Notes: generated by a model from the letters alone, not told the origin. A stretch of 64,000 nucleotides of DNA from Vibrio thalassae (GCF_900089835.1 NZ_OANU01000025.1:1-64000); one strand, 5' to 3'. Counted from the stretch's first letter, positions 1 through 8,320 are shown. Made by a program: numbers and translations.

Positions 1-75
1 TATGTTCATCATGCTGACTACCTAGCACTCACCCGATTTTGTGGTTATCAGGAGGATCGTCCTCTCACGATTTAG
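1..75 (+). CDS. Possible 3' end of a gene cut by the window edge
   Basis: The first frame is open from the window edge to a TAG at 73-75 and gives 24 residues ending in RPLTI. The composition (His, Tyr, Asp, Arg mixed with hydrophobics) looks like real protein, but the piece is too short to assign to a family. It could also be a chance open frame, because the DNA just after it is rich in hairpins. No function is proposed. Confidence 0.3.
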   Translation, partial: YVHHADYLALTRFCGYQEDRPLTI

Positions 76-82
76 ATCCCGA

Positions 83-207
83 TTGGCAAATGCCAACCTT
101 CGTTACATTGTCAGAGCCGCTACTTTATTCAGGCTCCTAGGTTCATCTGGTGATACAGATGGTTCACTCGTTAAGCGGTGAACAGCGCTTCATACGACTT
201 CACGTCG
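83..207. other. Cluster of short hairpins, possible structured RNA
   Basis: Five inverted repeats follow one another: TTGGCA/TGCCAA (83-96), GAGCC/GGCTC (114-136), CATCTG/CAGATG (144-161), GTTCAC/GTGAAC (162-183) and CGAC/GTCG (195-207). The second, third and fourth are almost contiguous, as in a folded RNA with several arms. No oligo-T tract closes it on the plus strand except a weak T-rich run near 225-240. I compared it by eye with the magnesium, lysine, TPP and cyclic-di-GMP riboswitches and found no convincing match. The strand is not known. The rest of the interval to 497 shows no gene. Confidence 0.35.
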
Positions 208-497
208 CACACCCCAGGGTTTATTGTTTGAGTTTTTGTTGCCATAGAGTCTTGTGAAAATTTGATAAAGATGGATTTTAGATTGGTGGTTCATAGTCAT
301 CTCACAGTCAAGTTAGAGGTCTTGATATAGAAAAAATCTATTATATGGTTGGAGTGTAGAGTAAGGCCGAGACAAAAAACTCATCCTTTTGGGTGGAAAA
401 TAGGGGCGTAGGTGTGAGGTGTGTGGCAAATGCAGACAATGGCGAGGTCATTGCCTGCATCGGTTAAGTCGATGTGCTTTTTAGCTAGACGAGTGGG

Positions 498-983
498 TTA
501 TTTAAGATATTTAACGTGTGCTTCCATCTCTTCGCCGATCTCTTTGCGCATGTTCATCAGTTTGATGGCAGAATCACGTAACTTAACGTCTTCTTCAGTT
601 TCAGGAATCCATTCAGGGACGGAAGTGGGTTTACCATCTTCATCAACCGCCACCATAATGACAATGCAGTGAGTGGTAAGACGGTTTTTAAGTTCTTTAG
701 GGTCACTGGCTTGCACGCCAATGGCGATATGCATTGACGAGCGTCCGGTGTAGATAACTTTGGCGCTGACTTCGACGAGGTTGCCAACGTGTATCGGTTG
801 AACAAACCGAATTCCGCCAGCGTAAGCGGTAATGCAGTATTTGCCACTCCACGCTGCCGAGCAAGCATAAGCGGCTAAGTCGATCCACTTCATGACCGCA
901 CCACCGTGCACTTTTCCGCCGAAATTTACATCACCCGGTTCAGCAAGAAAACGCAGGGTGATGTCTCTTTTGCCACGACTCAT
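498..983 (-). CDS. Hotdog-fold acyl-CoA thioesterase (YciA/BFIT-like)
   Basis: This 161-residue protein is expected to hydrolyse acyl-CoA thioesters in the cytoplasm. The N-terminal half carries the hotdog-fold pattern of acyl-CoA hydrolases: FLAEPGDVNFGGKVHGGAVMKWID, in which the N-x-x-G-x-x-HGG stretch near residues 20-29 and the following Asp are characteristic. The ATG is preceded by an AAGGA at suitable spacing. It is a single-domain member, shorter than the double-hotdog thioesterases. Upstream is the minus-strand EamA exporter, about 90 bases away, so a shared transcript is possible. The acyl chain preference cannot be read from the sequence. Confidence 0.85.
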   Translation of the reverse strand: MSRGKRDITLRFLAEPGDVNFGGKVHGGAVMKWIDLAAYACSAAWSGKYCITAYAGGIRFVQPIHVGNLVEVSAKVIYTGRSSMHIAIGVQASDPKELKNRLTTHCIVIMVAVDEDGKPTSVPEWIPETEEDVKLRDSAIKLMNMRKEIGEEMEAHVKYLK

Positions 984-1071
984 TTGAACATGTCCTTATT
1001 GTTATTTGAGACTTCGATGAGTATGACAAAATTGTTAACAGTAGGCTACAAGGATTGAAGACCAATCGTCG

Positions 1072-1986
1072 TTATTGTTTATCTATGGTTAGGCTCTGTT
1101 CCACCGCATTCGTGGCTACTTTGCGACGTTTTATCTTAACTTGAGAAAGAATAACGCCCGAGATGACCATAAGCCCGCCAATAACGTGGAATTGAGTGAT
1201 AGTTTCACCTAGTAAGGCCGCAGCAAGAGCCACCGCGATGACAGGTAAGAGGTTCATGAACATTGCGCTGTTGTCAGCACCAATAACGTCAATAGCTTTA
1301 ACCCAACAAAGTGGTGCAACGAGTGACGCCAATAAGCCCGCATAGGCAATAAGAGGCCATGAAGCCGGTGTTGGCAGTATTGTTTCGCTGGTCAACAGCA
1401 GAGGGAACAGCATAATCACGGCAAATACGCCTTGCGTGTAAATAAGCATCCAACTAGATAATTGCATTTTCCAGCGTTTTAGAAGCACGCAGTAAGTAGC
1501 ATAAACAAAAGCAGCAATCACCATTAAAATGTCGCCTTGGGCAACCGTTTGTTGCATAAAGAAAGCAAGGTCGCCTTGACCTAACATGAAAGCCAGACCA
1601 GCTAAGGAAATAACGCCGCCAGCAATACTGAGCATCGAGATTTTCTTGCCCAGCAGAGGCACCGACATAAATACGCTGATAAGTGGCACCAAAGAGGTGA
1701 TAAGTGCCATATTAGAAGCGGTCGTCGTCAACGCGGCGTAGTAGCCCAGAGACTGATTGAGTACCATGCCCAAAAAGGCGAGAAAAGCGAGTTTGCTAAT
1801 GTTGCGACGAATTTCTGGCCAATAACGTTTTAGCTTAGGTAAGCAAAACGGGGTCATGATTAGCATCGCAAGCGCCCAGCGATAAAAGCTCATTGCACTT
1901 GGTTCGATGATCGATGACGCGATTTTATTCACAATGGCATTCCCGCCCCAAATAAGTACGGTTAGGAAAGGGAGTAAGTAAACCAT
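1072..1986 (-). CDS. EamA-family (DMT) membrane exporter
   Basis: This 304-residue hydrophobic protein has about ten membrane segments and the duplicated EamA layout. The first copy starts near residue 3 (LLPFLTVLIWGGNA) and the second near 150 (GDILMVIAAFVYATYCVL). Family members export amino acids or metabolites. The C-terminal tail is basic and cytoplasmic (KIKRRK). The gene is divergent from the AraC regulator at 2086, with about 100 bases between them, which suggests that this regulator controls it. The substrate cannot be inferred. Confidence 0.85.
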   Translation of the reverse strand: MVYLLPFLTVLIWGGNAIVNKIASSIIEPSAMSFYRWALAMLIMTPFCLPKLKRYWPEIRRNISKLAFLAFLGMVLNQSLGYYAALTTTASNMALITSLVPLISVFMSVPLLGKKISMLSIAGGVISLAGLAFMLGQGDLAFFMQQTVAQGDILMVIAAFVYATYCVLLKRWKMQLSSWMLIYTQGVFAVIMLFPLLLTSETILPTPASWPLIAYAGLLASLVAPLCWVKAIDVIGADNSAMFMNLLPVIAVALAAALLGETITQFHVIGGLMVISGVILSQVKIKRRKVATNAVEQSLTIDKQ

Positions 1987-2085
1987 TGTGAGCCTCGTCG
2001 CGTTTTGTGGATTGATGCATAGTGTGACAGGTCGTTATAATTATAAATATCTCCACTAAGACATTCAGCGCGATAGGAAGACAAG

Positions 2086-2880
2086 TTGAAAAAAAAGTCA
2101 CGTAACCTTCATCCATCGCTTTCTATTGATAGAATGCCATCTGATGTGTTTATGAATTTCGATGCGTTTCTTTCCAATACAGAGACTCGGGTTCATTGCC
2201 ACCCTTGGGGGCAAATTCAGCTAATTAGTGGTGGGATCCTTGAAATGGAAGCACAGGATACCCGCTTTCTTGCTCCCCCTCATTTGGCGATTTGGGTACC
2301 TGCTGGTGTCATGCATTGCAGTTATAATCGTAAACCACTGGAATATTGTTCACTGAATATTGCACATGAGCTCACATCCACTTTCCCAGAAAAAACTAGC
2401 TTAATTAAGGTGACGCCAATTGTCTCTTCTATTATTGAGGACTTTCGCCATCGACATATCAACGTGGCTCAATCAGACAAAGACAAACGTTTAGTGCAAG
2501 TTTTATTGGATCAACTGAGCGATCAGCAAGAGCAACATCACTTTTTGCCTTCTAGTAACAATAAGTATCTCGCGCCAATTCTGTCAGCTATCGAAGAGGA
2601 TCCAACCAATGACATCAGTTTAAAGGAGTGGGCGAGTCGGGTGCACACCACCGAAAGAACGTTGGCGCGCTATTGCCAAAGTGAACTAGGGATGAGCTTT
2701 ACTGAGTGGCGATTAAGAGTACGTTACTTGTATTCCATGGATTTACTTCGCGGCGGTCATTCTGTTAAAGAAGTGGCGTTTACCTTGGGCTATAACCAAG
2801 CTAGCCCCTTTATTGCCATGTTTAAGAAGTATTCGCGCCAAACTCCGGAGCAGTACAAGAACAAACTGCTTCAGGAGTGA
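2086..2880 (+). CDS. AraC-family transcriptional regulator, cupin N-terminus
   Basis: This 264-residue DNA-binding protein has an N-terminal cupin sensor (about residues 30-110, with HCHPWGQIQLI and PPHLAIWVPAGVMHC) and a C-terminal double helix-turn-helix (about 165-262, with LKEWASRVHTTERTLARY and VKEVAFTLGYNQASPFIAMFKKY). I chose the TTG at 2086 because an AGGAAG lies five bases before it. The next in-frame ATG at residue 17 has no ribosome-binding site. It is divergent from the EamA exporter and likely regulates it. Related regulators of this type often sit next to DMT or MFS exporters. Confidence 0.85.
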   Translation: MKKKSRNLHPSLSIDRMPSDVFMNFDAFLSNTETRVHCHPWGQIQLISGGILEMEAQDTRFLAPPHLAIWVPAGVMHCSYNRKPLEYCSLNIAHELTSTFPEKTSLIKVTPIVSSIIEDFRHRHINVAQSDKDKRLVQVLLDQLSDQQEQHHFLPSSNNKYLAPILSAIEEDPTNDISLKEWASRVHTTERTLARYCQSELGMSFTEWRLRVRYLYSMDLLRGGHSVKEVAFTLGYNQASPFIAMFKKYSRQTPEQYKNKLLQE

Positions 2881-2905
2881 TTGAAATGAGACGACAAGCA
2901 AGTTC

Positions 2906-2936
2906 AAAAAAGGAGTATGTAACATACTCCTTTTTT
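2906..2936. terminator. Bidirectional rho-independent terminator
   Basis: A near-perfect hairpin (GGAGTATG/CATACTCC) is flanked by A6 on one side and T6 on the other. It therefore works on both strands and closes the AraC gene (plus) and the LacI gene (minus) that converge here. Confidence 0.85.
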
Positions 2937-2948
2937 GTTTTTTGAAGA

Positions 2949-3905
2949 CTAACCGCGGTTGGTTACGGACTCTCGCGTGACTAAACGTCCGGTAATTAGA
3001 GGTCTTGGGCTCATAGGTTTGTCATCCAAAATGGCATCCAATTGTTCCATTGCAAAATCGACAATTTGTTGCGATGGGTAGCTGATACAGGTAAGCGGTG
3101 GATTGAGCTGGCTTGCCAATTGAGAGTCTTCGAGTGACACGATGGACACCTCTTGCGGGGTTGCAAGGTTAAAGTCTCGAAACAAATTCATGGCTACCGC
3201 AGCTTGGCTATCACGCATAACCACAAGCGCGGTAAAAGGATGATAGCTATTGAGTAATGACATGATGGCTTGTTCGCTGTTGCCGTTGGCGGTCACAATC
3301 AACTGGCGATTTACAGGCATTGCTGAGTTTTGTAATGATGTTTTATAGCCGTCAATGACTTGGCTCGAGGCGAAGCTGTCATCATCGACGACAATGGCAA
3401 TGCTGGAATGTCCTTTGCTTGATAAAAATCGACACGCGCTTTCTGCGGCAAATTTGTAGTCGTAGCCAATGGCATGAGAAACATCGGCTAAGCTATCGAT
3501 AGCAATGATGTTGTCATTTTTCAGCTCTTCGACCGTTCCACCGAGAGAAATAATTGCGTCGCAATGTCTTTGATTAAGATCCTCCACCATACGGACTTGC
3601 TCGGCTGGGGTTTCCGCAAACTGTACCAGCATGTGTTTACCTTTGGCCTTTAGTGCCTTTGCTAACAAGGGCAGGTAGCTGGAAACTTGGCCTGCATCGG
3701 TAGAAGATAGGATCACGCCGATATAGTCAGAACGCTGATTTGCCAATGTTTGCGCGGCCGCGTTTGGGCGGTAATTGAGCTCTTCAGCGGCGCGAAGTAC
3801 CGCTTCACGACTCTCCGGCTTGACTCCACGACTACCGCTCATTACACGCGATACCGTGGCTTTCGACACGTTTGCAAGCAAAGATACGTCTGTAATAGTA
3901 GCCAT
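2949..3905 (-). CDS. LacI-family repressor of the adjacent PTS genes
   Basis: This 318-residue regulator has an N-terminal LacI helix-turn-helix and hinge (residues 2-55, with TITDVSLLANVSKATVSRVM and YRPNAAAQTLA), then a periplasmic-binding-protein-like effector domain from about residue 60. The gene follows the IIB-IIC-IIA genes on the same strand, and two LacI-type palindromes lie in this locus: one before its own start and a large one before IIB. It probably represses the PTS operon and itself, and is probably released by a phosphorylated or free sugar derivative. The effector is not readable from sequence. Confidence 0.85.
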   Translation of the reverse strand: MATITDVSLLANVSKATVSRVMSGSRGVKPESREAVLRAAEELNYRPNAAAQTLANQRSDYIGVILSSTDAGQVSSYLPLLAKALKAKGKHMLVQFAETPAEQVRMVEDLNQRHCDAIISLGGTVEELKNDNIIAIDSLADVSHAIGYDYKFAAESACRFLSSKGHSSIAIVVDDDSFASSQVIDGYKTSLQNSAMPVNRQLIVTANGNSEQAIMSLLNSYHPFTALVVMRDSQAAVAMNLFRDFNLATPQEVSIVSLEDSQLASQLNPPLTCISYPSQQIVDFAMEQLDAILDDKPMSPRPLITGRLVTRESVTNRG

Positions 3906-3944
3906 GAAAACAACCTTATTTCATTTGCAGAATTTTTGATGTTG

Positions 3945-3959
3945 GGAAACCGATTCCCG
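3945..3959 (-). promoter_or_regulatory. LacI-type operator before the repressor gene
   Basis: GGGAAACCGATTCCC lies about 40 bases upstream of the LacI start. It matches 12 of 14 bases of the core of the palindrome at 6386-6423 (GGAAACCGGTTTCC). The same repressor therefore likely binds here and controls itself. Confidence 0.65.
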
Positions 3960-4197
3960 AAATTTCCAATATTGTACTCTTTTACTAGCACGTAGCTCAA
4001 GCTTGATGAAGGTAGGTGTGTCGTTAAAACTGAGATAAATAAGTAAAAGTGAATAGCGGTTGAAAAAAGCAGCTCTCGAAAGTAGGAGCACAAGAAAGCT
4101 GCTTCGACCAAATGTAAGATGCTCCTAGAAAACACCTTCCCTCTGACTCGTTCCCTGAATGATCGACAACTGTGAAAAAATGAAAGGTTTTAGCCGC

Positions 4198-4515
4198 TTA
4201 TTTTGCGGTGCGCTTATGAAGTTCAATCATTTCCGCTACAAGCTCTTTCGCTAACATGGAAGTCATAAGGTGGTCTTGTGCATGAACCATGACTAGGGTC
4301 ATCTTCATTTTGCCAGTGCCTTCATCGGCTTCAATGAGCTGTGTTTGCACAAGGTGTGCTTGGTTTGCAAATTCTTGAGCTTCTTTCATCAAGCCTTCTG
4401 CTTCATCAAATTCGCCATTTTTAGCGTGGCGTAGTGCTTCGTAACATAGGCTACGAGACTGGCCTGCGTTGATGATGATGCCCATTACTTGCTCTTCTAA
4501 ATCCATTGTGTCCAT
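4198..4515 (-). CDS. PTS system Lac/chitobiose-type EIIA
   Basis: This 105-residue cytoplasmic phosphocarrier passes phosphate from HPr to the matching EIIB. It is a Lac/Chb-type helical EIIA: residues 5-25 (LEEQVMGIIINAGQSRSLCY) and VHAQDHLM near the end are typical. His78 in VHAQDH is the expected phosphorylation site. I chose the ATG at 4515 because an AGAGG stands before it and the length then fits the family (about 105). A longer in-frame extension reaches 4581 but has no family similarity. It is third in the order IIB-IIC-IIA. Confidence 0.9.
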   Translation of the reverse strand: MDTMDLEEQVMGIIINAGQSRSLCYEALRHAKNGEFDEAEGLMKEAQEFANQAHLVQTQLIEADEGTGKMKMTLVMVHAQDHLMTSMLAKELVAEMIELHKRTAK

Positions 4516-4626
4516 TTGATACCTCTTAATTCTAAATGACTCTATCTCAAAGATAGGTGCCGCCCCTTTGCTTATTCCCAACTAAGACTGAGGGGGCGAC
4601 GGTGTGAAATGTGATGCTCTGGGGGA

Positions 4627-5955
4627 TTACGCTGTGACAGGTTGTCCTGCAGCTTCTTGTTGTTTCTTCTCTTCCGCCGCTTCTTGGTCAAGAAGCTGTT
4701 TCTCATAGGCTTTCAAAAATGGTAGGTACATCATTGCTGACATAGCCATACAGATAAAGCACATGATGACAGGACTGAAAGCCCAGTTGGCTGCCCATGA
4801 AGCGCCGATAGGACCTGGAGTTGTCCAAGGTGTTAGAGAAACAACGCGCTCAACTAGTCCCCAATCAAGAGCGAACCAACCTAATGTTGCGTTAACCATA
4901 GGAACCAAAATGAATGGTAGGAAGAACACAGGGTTCATGATGATTGGTGCACCGAATAGGATAGGCTCGTTAATGTTGAACATGCCTGGAACTGCTCCCA
5001 TTTTACCGATAGTACGAAGATGAACGGCTTTACTACGTAGTAGTAGGAACGCAAGTGGAAGCGTCGAACCTACACCACCGATCAGTAGGTAGTGATCCCA
5101 GAAACCTTGAACAAAGATATGTGGGATCGCTTCACCTGCTGCCATTGCCGCTTGGTTTACCGAAAGGTTTGCCATCCAGAACGGGTTCATAATACCTGTC
5201 ACGATAAGCGCACCATGAATGCCAGCAAACCAAAGAATTTGACAGACAAGAACCGCAAGAAGTACCGCTGGTAGAGTATCGGAAGCTGATACTAGTGGCT
5301 GTACAAGCGCCATAATTGCTTCAGGAATGATCATGCCTGTTTGTGCTTCAATGAATAGGTTCAATGGATGCAGGGTCATGATGATGACTAACACTGGGAT
5401 TAGGATTTCGAACGAACGAGCAACACCGGTTGGTACTTCTGGTGGAAGTTTAATGGTGATGTTGTTGCGTTTTAGGTAAGCGTAAACTTCTGTTGAGTAA
5501 ATAGCGGTAATAATCGCAGTAAAGATCCCTTGGCCTGAGAAGTACTGCATAGACAGCATACCGTCTTGTACTGGTGCAGCAACCAAAAGGAAACTCATCA
5601 ATGACAGTAGACCAGTGGTGACAGGGTCGAGATTATGATGACGTGCCAAGCTTGAGGCGATACCCACAGAGATGAATATCGTCATAATCCCCATACTTAG
5701 GTTAAACGGCAACATCAGTTGTTCACGGTAAGTATCAGAAAAGTTTAGCCATGCTCGTGCAAAACCCCACGTAGTTTCCGAAGAAAATGGAGGGAAGATA
5801 AACACCAGCATGAATGAACCAACAATCATAAAAGGTAGTGCCGCGATAAAGCCGTCGCGGATAGAGGTGATATATTTTTGTTGGCCGATTTTACCAGCAA
5901 TAGGAGTGACCTTTTGCTCGATAACATTGACCATTTTGTCGTACATAGCGCCCAT
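4627..5955 (-). CDS. PTS system Lac/chitobiose-type EIIC permease
   Basis: This 442-residue membrane permease translocates a disaccharide while EIIB phosphorylates it. Family marks include SIRDGFIAALPFMIVGS near residue 31, LWFAGIHGALIVTGIMNPFW near the middle, and NINEPILFGAPIIMNP in the conserved substrate-binding region. About ten membrane segments are present, and the tail is charged (EQEAAEEKKQQ). The ATG is preceded by GAGAG. It lies between IIB and IIA in a three-gene operon. Cellobiose, chitobiose or another beta-diglycoside are all possible substrates. There is no hydrolase gene beside it to narrow this. Confidence 0.9.
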   Translation of the reverse strand: MGAMYDKMVNVIEQKVTPIAGKIGQQKYITSIRDGFIAALPFMIVGSFMLVFIFPPFSSETTWGFARAWLNFSDTYREQLMLPFNLSMGIMTIFISVGIASSLARHHNLDPVTTGLLSLMSFLLVAAPVQDGMLSMQYFSGQGIFTAIITAIYSTEVYAYLKRNNITIKLPPEVPTGVARSFEILIPVLVIIMTLHPLNLFIEAQTGMIIPEAIMALVQPLVSASDTLPAVLLAVLVCQILWFAGIHGALIVTGIMNPFWMANLSVNQAAMAAGEAIPHIFVQGFWDHYLLIGGVGSTLPLAFLLLRSKAVHLRTIGKMGAVPGMFNINEPILFGAPIIMNPVFFLPFILVPMVNATLGWFALDWGLVERVVSLTPWTTPGPIGASWAANWAFSPVIMCFICMAMSAMMYLPFLKAYEKQLLDQEAAEEKKQQEAAGQPVTA

Positions 5956-6035
5956 GTTGAAGCTCTCGTTTGGATGTTAAGAAAAAGAGAGCTCGGTGTC
6001 GGAATATGACTAAGGGGGGACACCGAGCTGAAAAC

Positions 6036-6341
6036 CTAGCCAATAAGTTCTAGAGCGAAATCAAGAACTTTGTCGCCTTTCTGCATGCCGTAATCCATCA
6101 TGTTGATAGGCTCAACTTTGATGCCGTGAGCATCGGCTTTCTTTTGGAAATCGGCTTGCATGTATTTCACTTGCGGGCCAAGTAGAACCACTTCGTAGTT
6201 ACCAACTTGCATATCAAATTCACTTGCGCCGAATGCTTTAATCTCAGCCGCGATACCACGTTCTTGAGCTGACGCCTCCATTTTTTTAACTAGTAAAGAA
6301 GTAGACATACCAGCAGAGCAACAAAGCATAATTTTTTTCAT
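6036..6341 (-). CDS. PTS system Lac/chitobiose-type EIIB
   Basis: This 101-residue cytoplasmic phosphotransferase domain receives phosphate from EIIA and hands it to the sugar bound by EIIC. The N-terminal P-loop CSAGMSTSLLV has the expected phosphocysteine at Cys8 (second of two adjacent cysteines). VVLLGPQVKYM in the middle is also typical. The length is normal for a free-standing Chb-type IIB. It is the first gene of the operon, directly downstream of the 38-bp palindromic operator. Confidence 0.92.
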   Translation of the reverse strand: MKKIMLCCSAGMSTSLLVKKMEASAQERGIAAEIKAFGASEFDMQVGNYEVVLLGPQVKYMQADFQKKADAHGIKVEPINMMDYGMQKGDKVLDFALELIG

Positions 6342-6385
6342 TTTTAGTTCTCCAGAATCTTGAATTCCTTTTTACTATGCTCTTT

Positions 6386-6423
6386 TGGAAAACATTTGGA
6401 AACCGGTTTCCAAATGTTTTCCA
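6386..6423. promoter_or_regulatory. 38-bp perfect palindromic LacI-type operator
   Basis: All 19 base pairs on either side of a central CCGG are complementary. The core TGGAAACCGGTTTCCA is a classical LacI-family operator, extended here by outer arms TGGAAAACATT/AATGTTTTCCA. It lies between the divergent IIB and second IIC genes, about 45 bases before the IIB start. It should be the main binding site for the repressor at 2949-3905. The nested half-sites could allow two dimers to bind side by side. Confidence 0.85.
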
Positions 6424-6429
6424 GTCAAG

Positions 6430-6445
6430 TGTGAAAACGATCACT
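6430..6445. promoter_or_regulatory. Likely CRP-cAMP binding site
   Basis: TGTGA-N6-TCACT lies six bases from the palindromic operator. It matches the CRP consensus TGTGA-N6-TCACA at nine of ten defined positions, and the flanking AAG/AGA also fit. Catabolite activation of the divergent PTS genes is expected, in competition or cooperation with the LacI repressor. Confidence 0.7.
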
Positions 6446-6500
6446 AGAAAAGGATTAACAAAGAAAGATTTCGTGACTCAGTTAACGAACTATAAGATGT

Positions 6501-6540
6501 TTGGAAACGTTCAATGAAATACTCCAGTTTCCCTAGGGAA
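6501..6540. promoter_or_regulatory. Additional operator-like palindromes before the second IIC gene
   Basis: TTGGAAACGTTCAA (6501-6514) resembles a LacI-type half site pair. TTCCCTAGGGAA (6529-6540) is a perfect 12-bp palindrome. Both lie between the main operator and the plus-strand IIC start. They may be weaker operators for the divergent promoter, but this is inference from resemblance only. Confidence 0.45.
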
Positions 6541-6706
6541 TACTAAAGAACATTCGTTTGATGGGTGGTGTCAGTTGAAGGTAACAAGTGTGACTTGATC
6601 AAATGGTAATAAAAAGTGTGCAGCACTCATCAGAATTGGATGCTGAGTTTCCGCCTTATTGAGTATTACGTTATTCTTGCTCGCGTCTCGATATCCGGTA
6701 ACTCAA

Positions 6707-8029
6707 ATGAACCACTCCGTAATGCGACTGTTTGCTAATCAGGTTGAACAGTTCATGAATCCTATCGCTAAGTTGCTTATGCGCAGTCAGCATTTGATGG
6801 CAATGCGTGATGGTTTTCAGCTGGCTATGCCGTTTATTTTTGTTGGGTGCATGTTTGTACCCATAATTTTTCCTCCTTTTGCTAATCCAGAATCATGGAT
6901 GTCCGTGGCGTGGCTAGATTTGTCTTATACATTGAGACCGATTTTGCTGCCTACTTACCAGTTAACCCTTGGTGTGGTCGGACTTATTGTATCGTTTGGG
7001 GTATCAGCCAGCCTGGCCAAAAGTTATCAGTTACCAGAACGGTTATCAGGACTTACAGGCTGTATGGCGTTTCTCATGCTCGCTGGGTTTTATTTGAATG
7101 GCCAAGAGGACGTACGGTATTTAGGTGGCGCTGGGCTATTTACCGCACTGATCGCTAGTATTTACTCTATTGAAGTGGTGAGGCTTTTCATTCGTAAAGG
7201 TTGGTACATCAATATGCCTGAAGATGTCCCAATTTTGACCATTCAAAGCTTCAAATTGATGATACCGATTTTTGTTATTTTGAGCACTATTTCAACGTTT
7301 AACGTTGCATTAGAAGCCCAGTTTGGTGTTCATTTTCCTCAATTGATTGAAGAGTTATTTAGGCCATTGGTGCTAGCTTCAGATAGCCTAGCAGCAGTAT
7401 TGGTATCAATATTAATTTGTCAGCTTCTGTGGTTTATGGGTATCCATGGGGCGTTGATTATCACAGGCATCATGAATCCATTTTGGATGTCGAATTTACT
7501 CGAAAATCAAACGGCTTTGGAAGCGGGAGAGGCGGTATTACCGCATATTTATCTGCCAGCCTTTTGGGATTTCTTCTTGCTAGTTGGTGGGGTTGGGTCT
7601 ACTTTGCCATTGGTCTATCTAGCCATCAAAAGCCGCTCTAACCAATTGAAGTCCGTAGGTAAAGTTGGTGCGATTCCCGCGATCTTTAATATTAATGAGC
7701 CCATTCTCTTTGGTTTTCCCATCATAATGAATCCATTGTTTTTGGTGCCGTTTGTAGTGGTGCCTATGATCAACGCAACCTTAGCTTGGTTTCTTACGTC
7801 GGCTGAGATTCTTGATCGCGTTGTGTTGATGATTCCCTGGTCAGTTCCTGCGCCTATCGGTGCCGCGTGGGCCGCTAATGGCAGCGTGATTAACGCGTTA
7901 ATGGTCGGTTTTGCGATGCTCAATTCGTATTTTATCTACCTACCTTTCTTTAAAGCGCATGAAAAAATCTTGGTGGAACAAGAAGCTGAGCGTGCTGAGA
8001 GAATGCAGAAACGAACCGCGAGTTCGTAG
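6707..8029 (+). CDS. Second PTS Lac/chitobiose-type EIIC permease (orphan)
   Basis: This 440-residue membrane permease is a clear paralogue of the one at 4627-5955. Shared motifs include AMRDGFQLAMPFIFVG, LWFMGIHGALIITGIMNPFW and NINEPILFGFPIIMNP. No IIA or IIB follows it, so it would have to share those encoded on the other strand. I placed the start at the ATG at 6707. The frame stays open back to a TTG at 6659, but that extension has no family similarity and no clear ribosome-binding site. An internal ATG at 6722 is also possible. The intergenic LacI and CRP sites could serve both directions. Confidence 0.85.
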   Translation: MNHSVMRLFANQVEQFMNPIAKLLMRSQHLMAMRDGFQLAMPFIFVGCMFVPIIFPPFANPESWMSVAWLDLSYTLRPILLPTYQLTLGVVGLIVSFGVSASLAKSYQLPERLSGLTGCMAFLMLAGFYLNGQEDVRYLGGAGLFTALIASIYSIEVVRLFIRKGWYINMPEDVPILTIQSFKLMIPIFVILSTISTFNVALEAQFGVHFPQLIEELFRPLVLASDSLAAVLVSILICQLLWFMGIHGALIITGIMNPFWMSNLLENQTALEAGEAVLPHIYLPAFWDFFLLVGGVGSTLPLVYLAIKSRSNQLKSVGKVGAIPAIFNINEPILFGFPIIMNPLFLVPFVVVPMINATLAWFLTSAEILDRVVLMIPWSVPAPIGAAWAANGSVINALMVGFAMLNSYFIYLPFFKAHEKILVEQEAERAERMQKRTASS

Positions 8030-8080
8030 CGCTTCACACTAAATTGGAGTGTCAAAGGTTTGACCCGTCTATAGGTATAG

Positions 8081-8320
8081 GGTTTAGGCTTCATTCAGGT
8101 TTGTTTGTTGTTATTAAGCGTCGGCGTCAGCGCGTATAAATATGGCGAAGCCAATGTTGTTTCTAGCGTCGAATACATAAAAATCGTTTACGCTATGGCT
8201 ATTGGTTATCTACTATTTTCAGAAGTGCCAAACCAACTTGCGCTCATTGGTGTTGCTTTGTTGTTCTTGAGCGTATTGGTTCCGAGATTCATCGTGAAGA
8301 GGGCTAAACAACCATGCTAA
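8081..8320 (+). pseudogene. C-terminal remnant of an EamA/DMT exporter
   Basis: The frame is open from after a TAG at 8078-8080 to a TAA at 8318-8320. The translated end (YKYGEANVVSSVEYIKIVYAMA, then GYLLFSEVPNQLALIGVALL) is the last third of the second EamA repeat: the conserved FEY-x-K-like segment and the final membrane helix. The first ~200 residues of a normal 290-residue exporter are missing, and no start with a ribosome-binding site is seen. The stop overlaps the start of the MerR gene, which suggests an ancestral exporter-regulator operon cut by a deletion or rearrangement at about 8080. Confidence 0.7.

Noticed and set aside
76..240. Possible M-box (magnesium) riboswitch
   Set aside because: A short AGGCTCCTAGG resembles one part of the element, but the conserved remainder is missing and the pairing does not fit.
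83..240. Integron attC site
   Set aside because: The outer RYYYAAC-type boxes and the expected imperfect dyad are absent.
6659..6706. Upstream TTG start for the second IIC gene
   Set aside because: No ribosome-binding site, and the added 16 residues have no similarity to the family.
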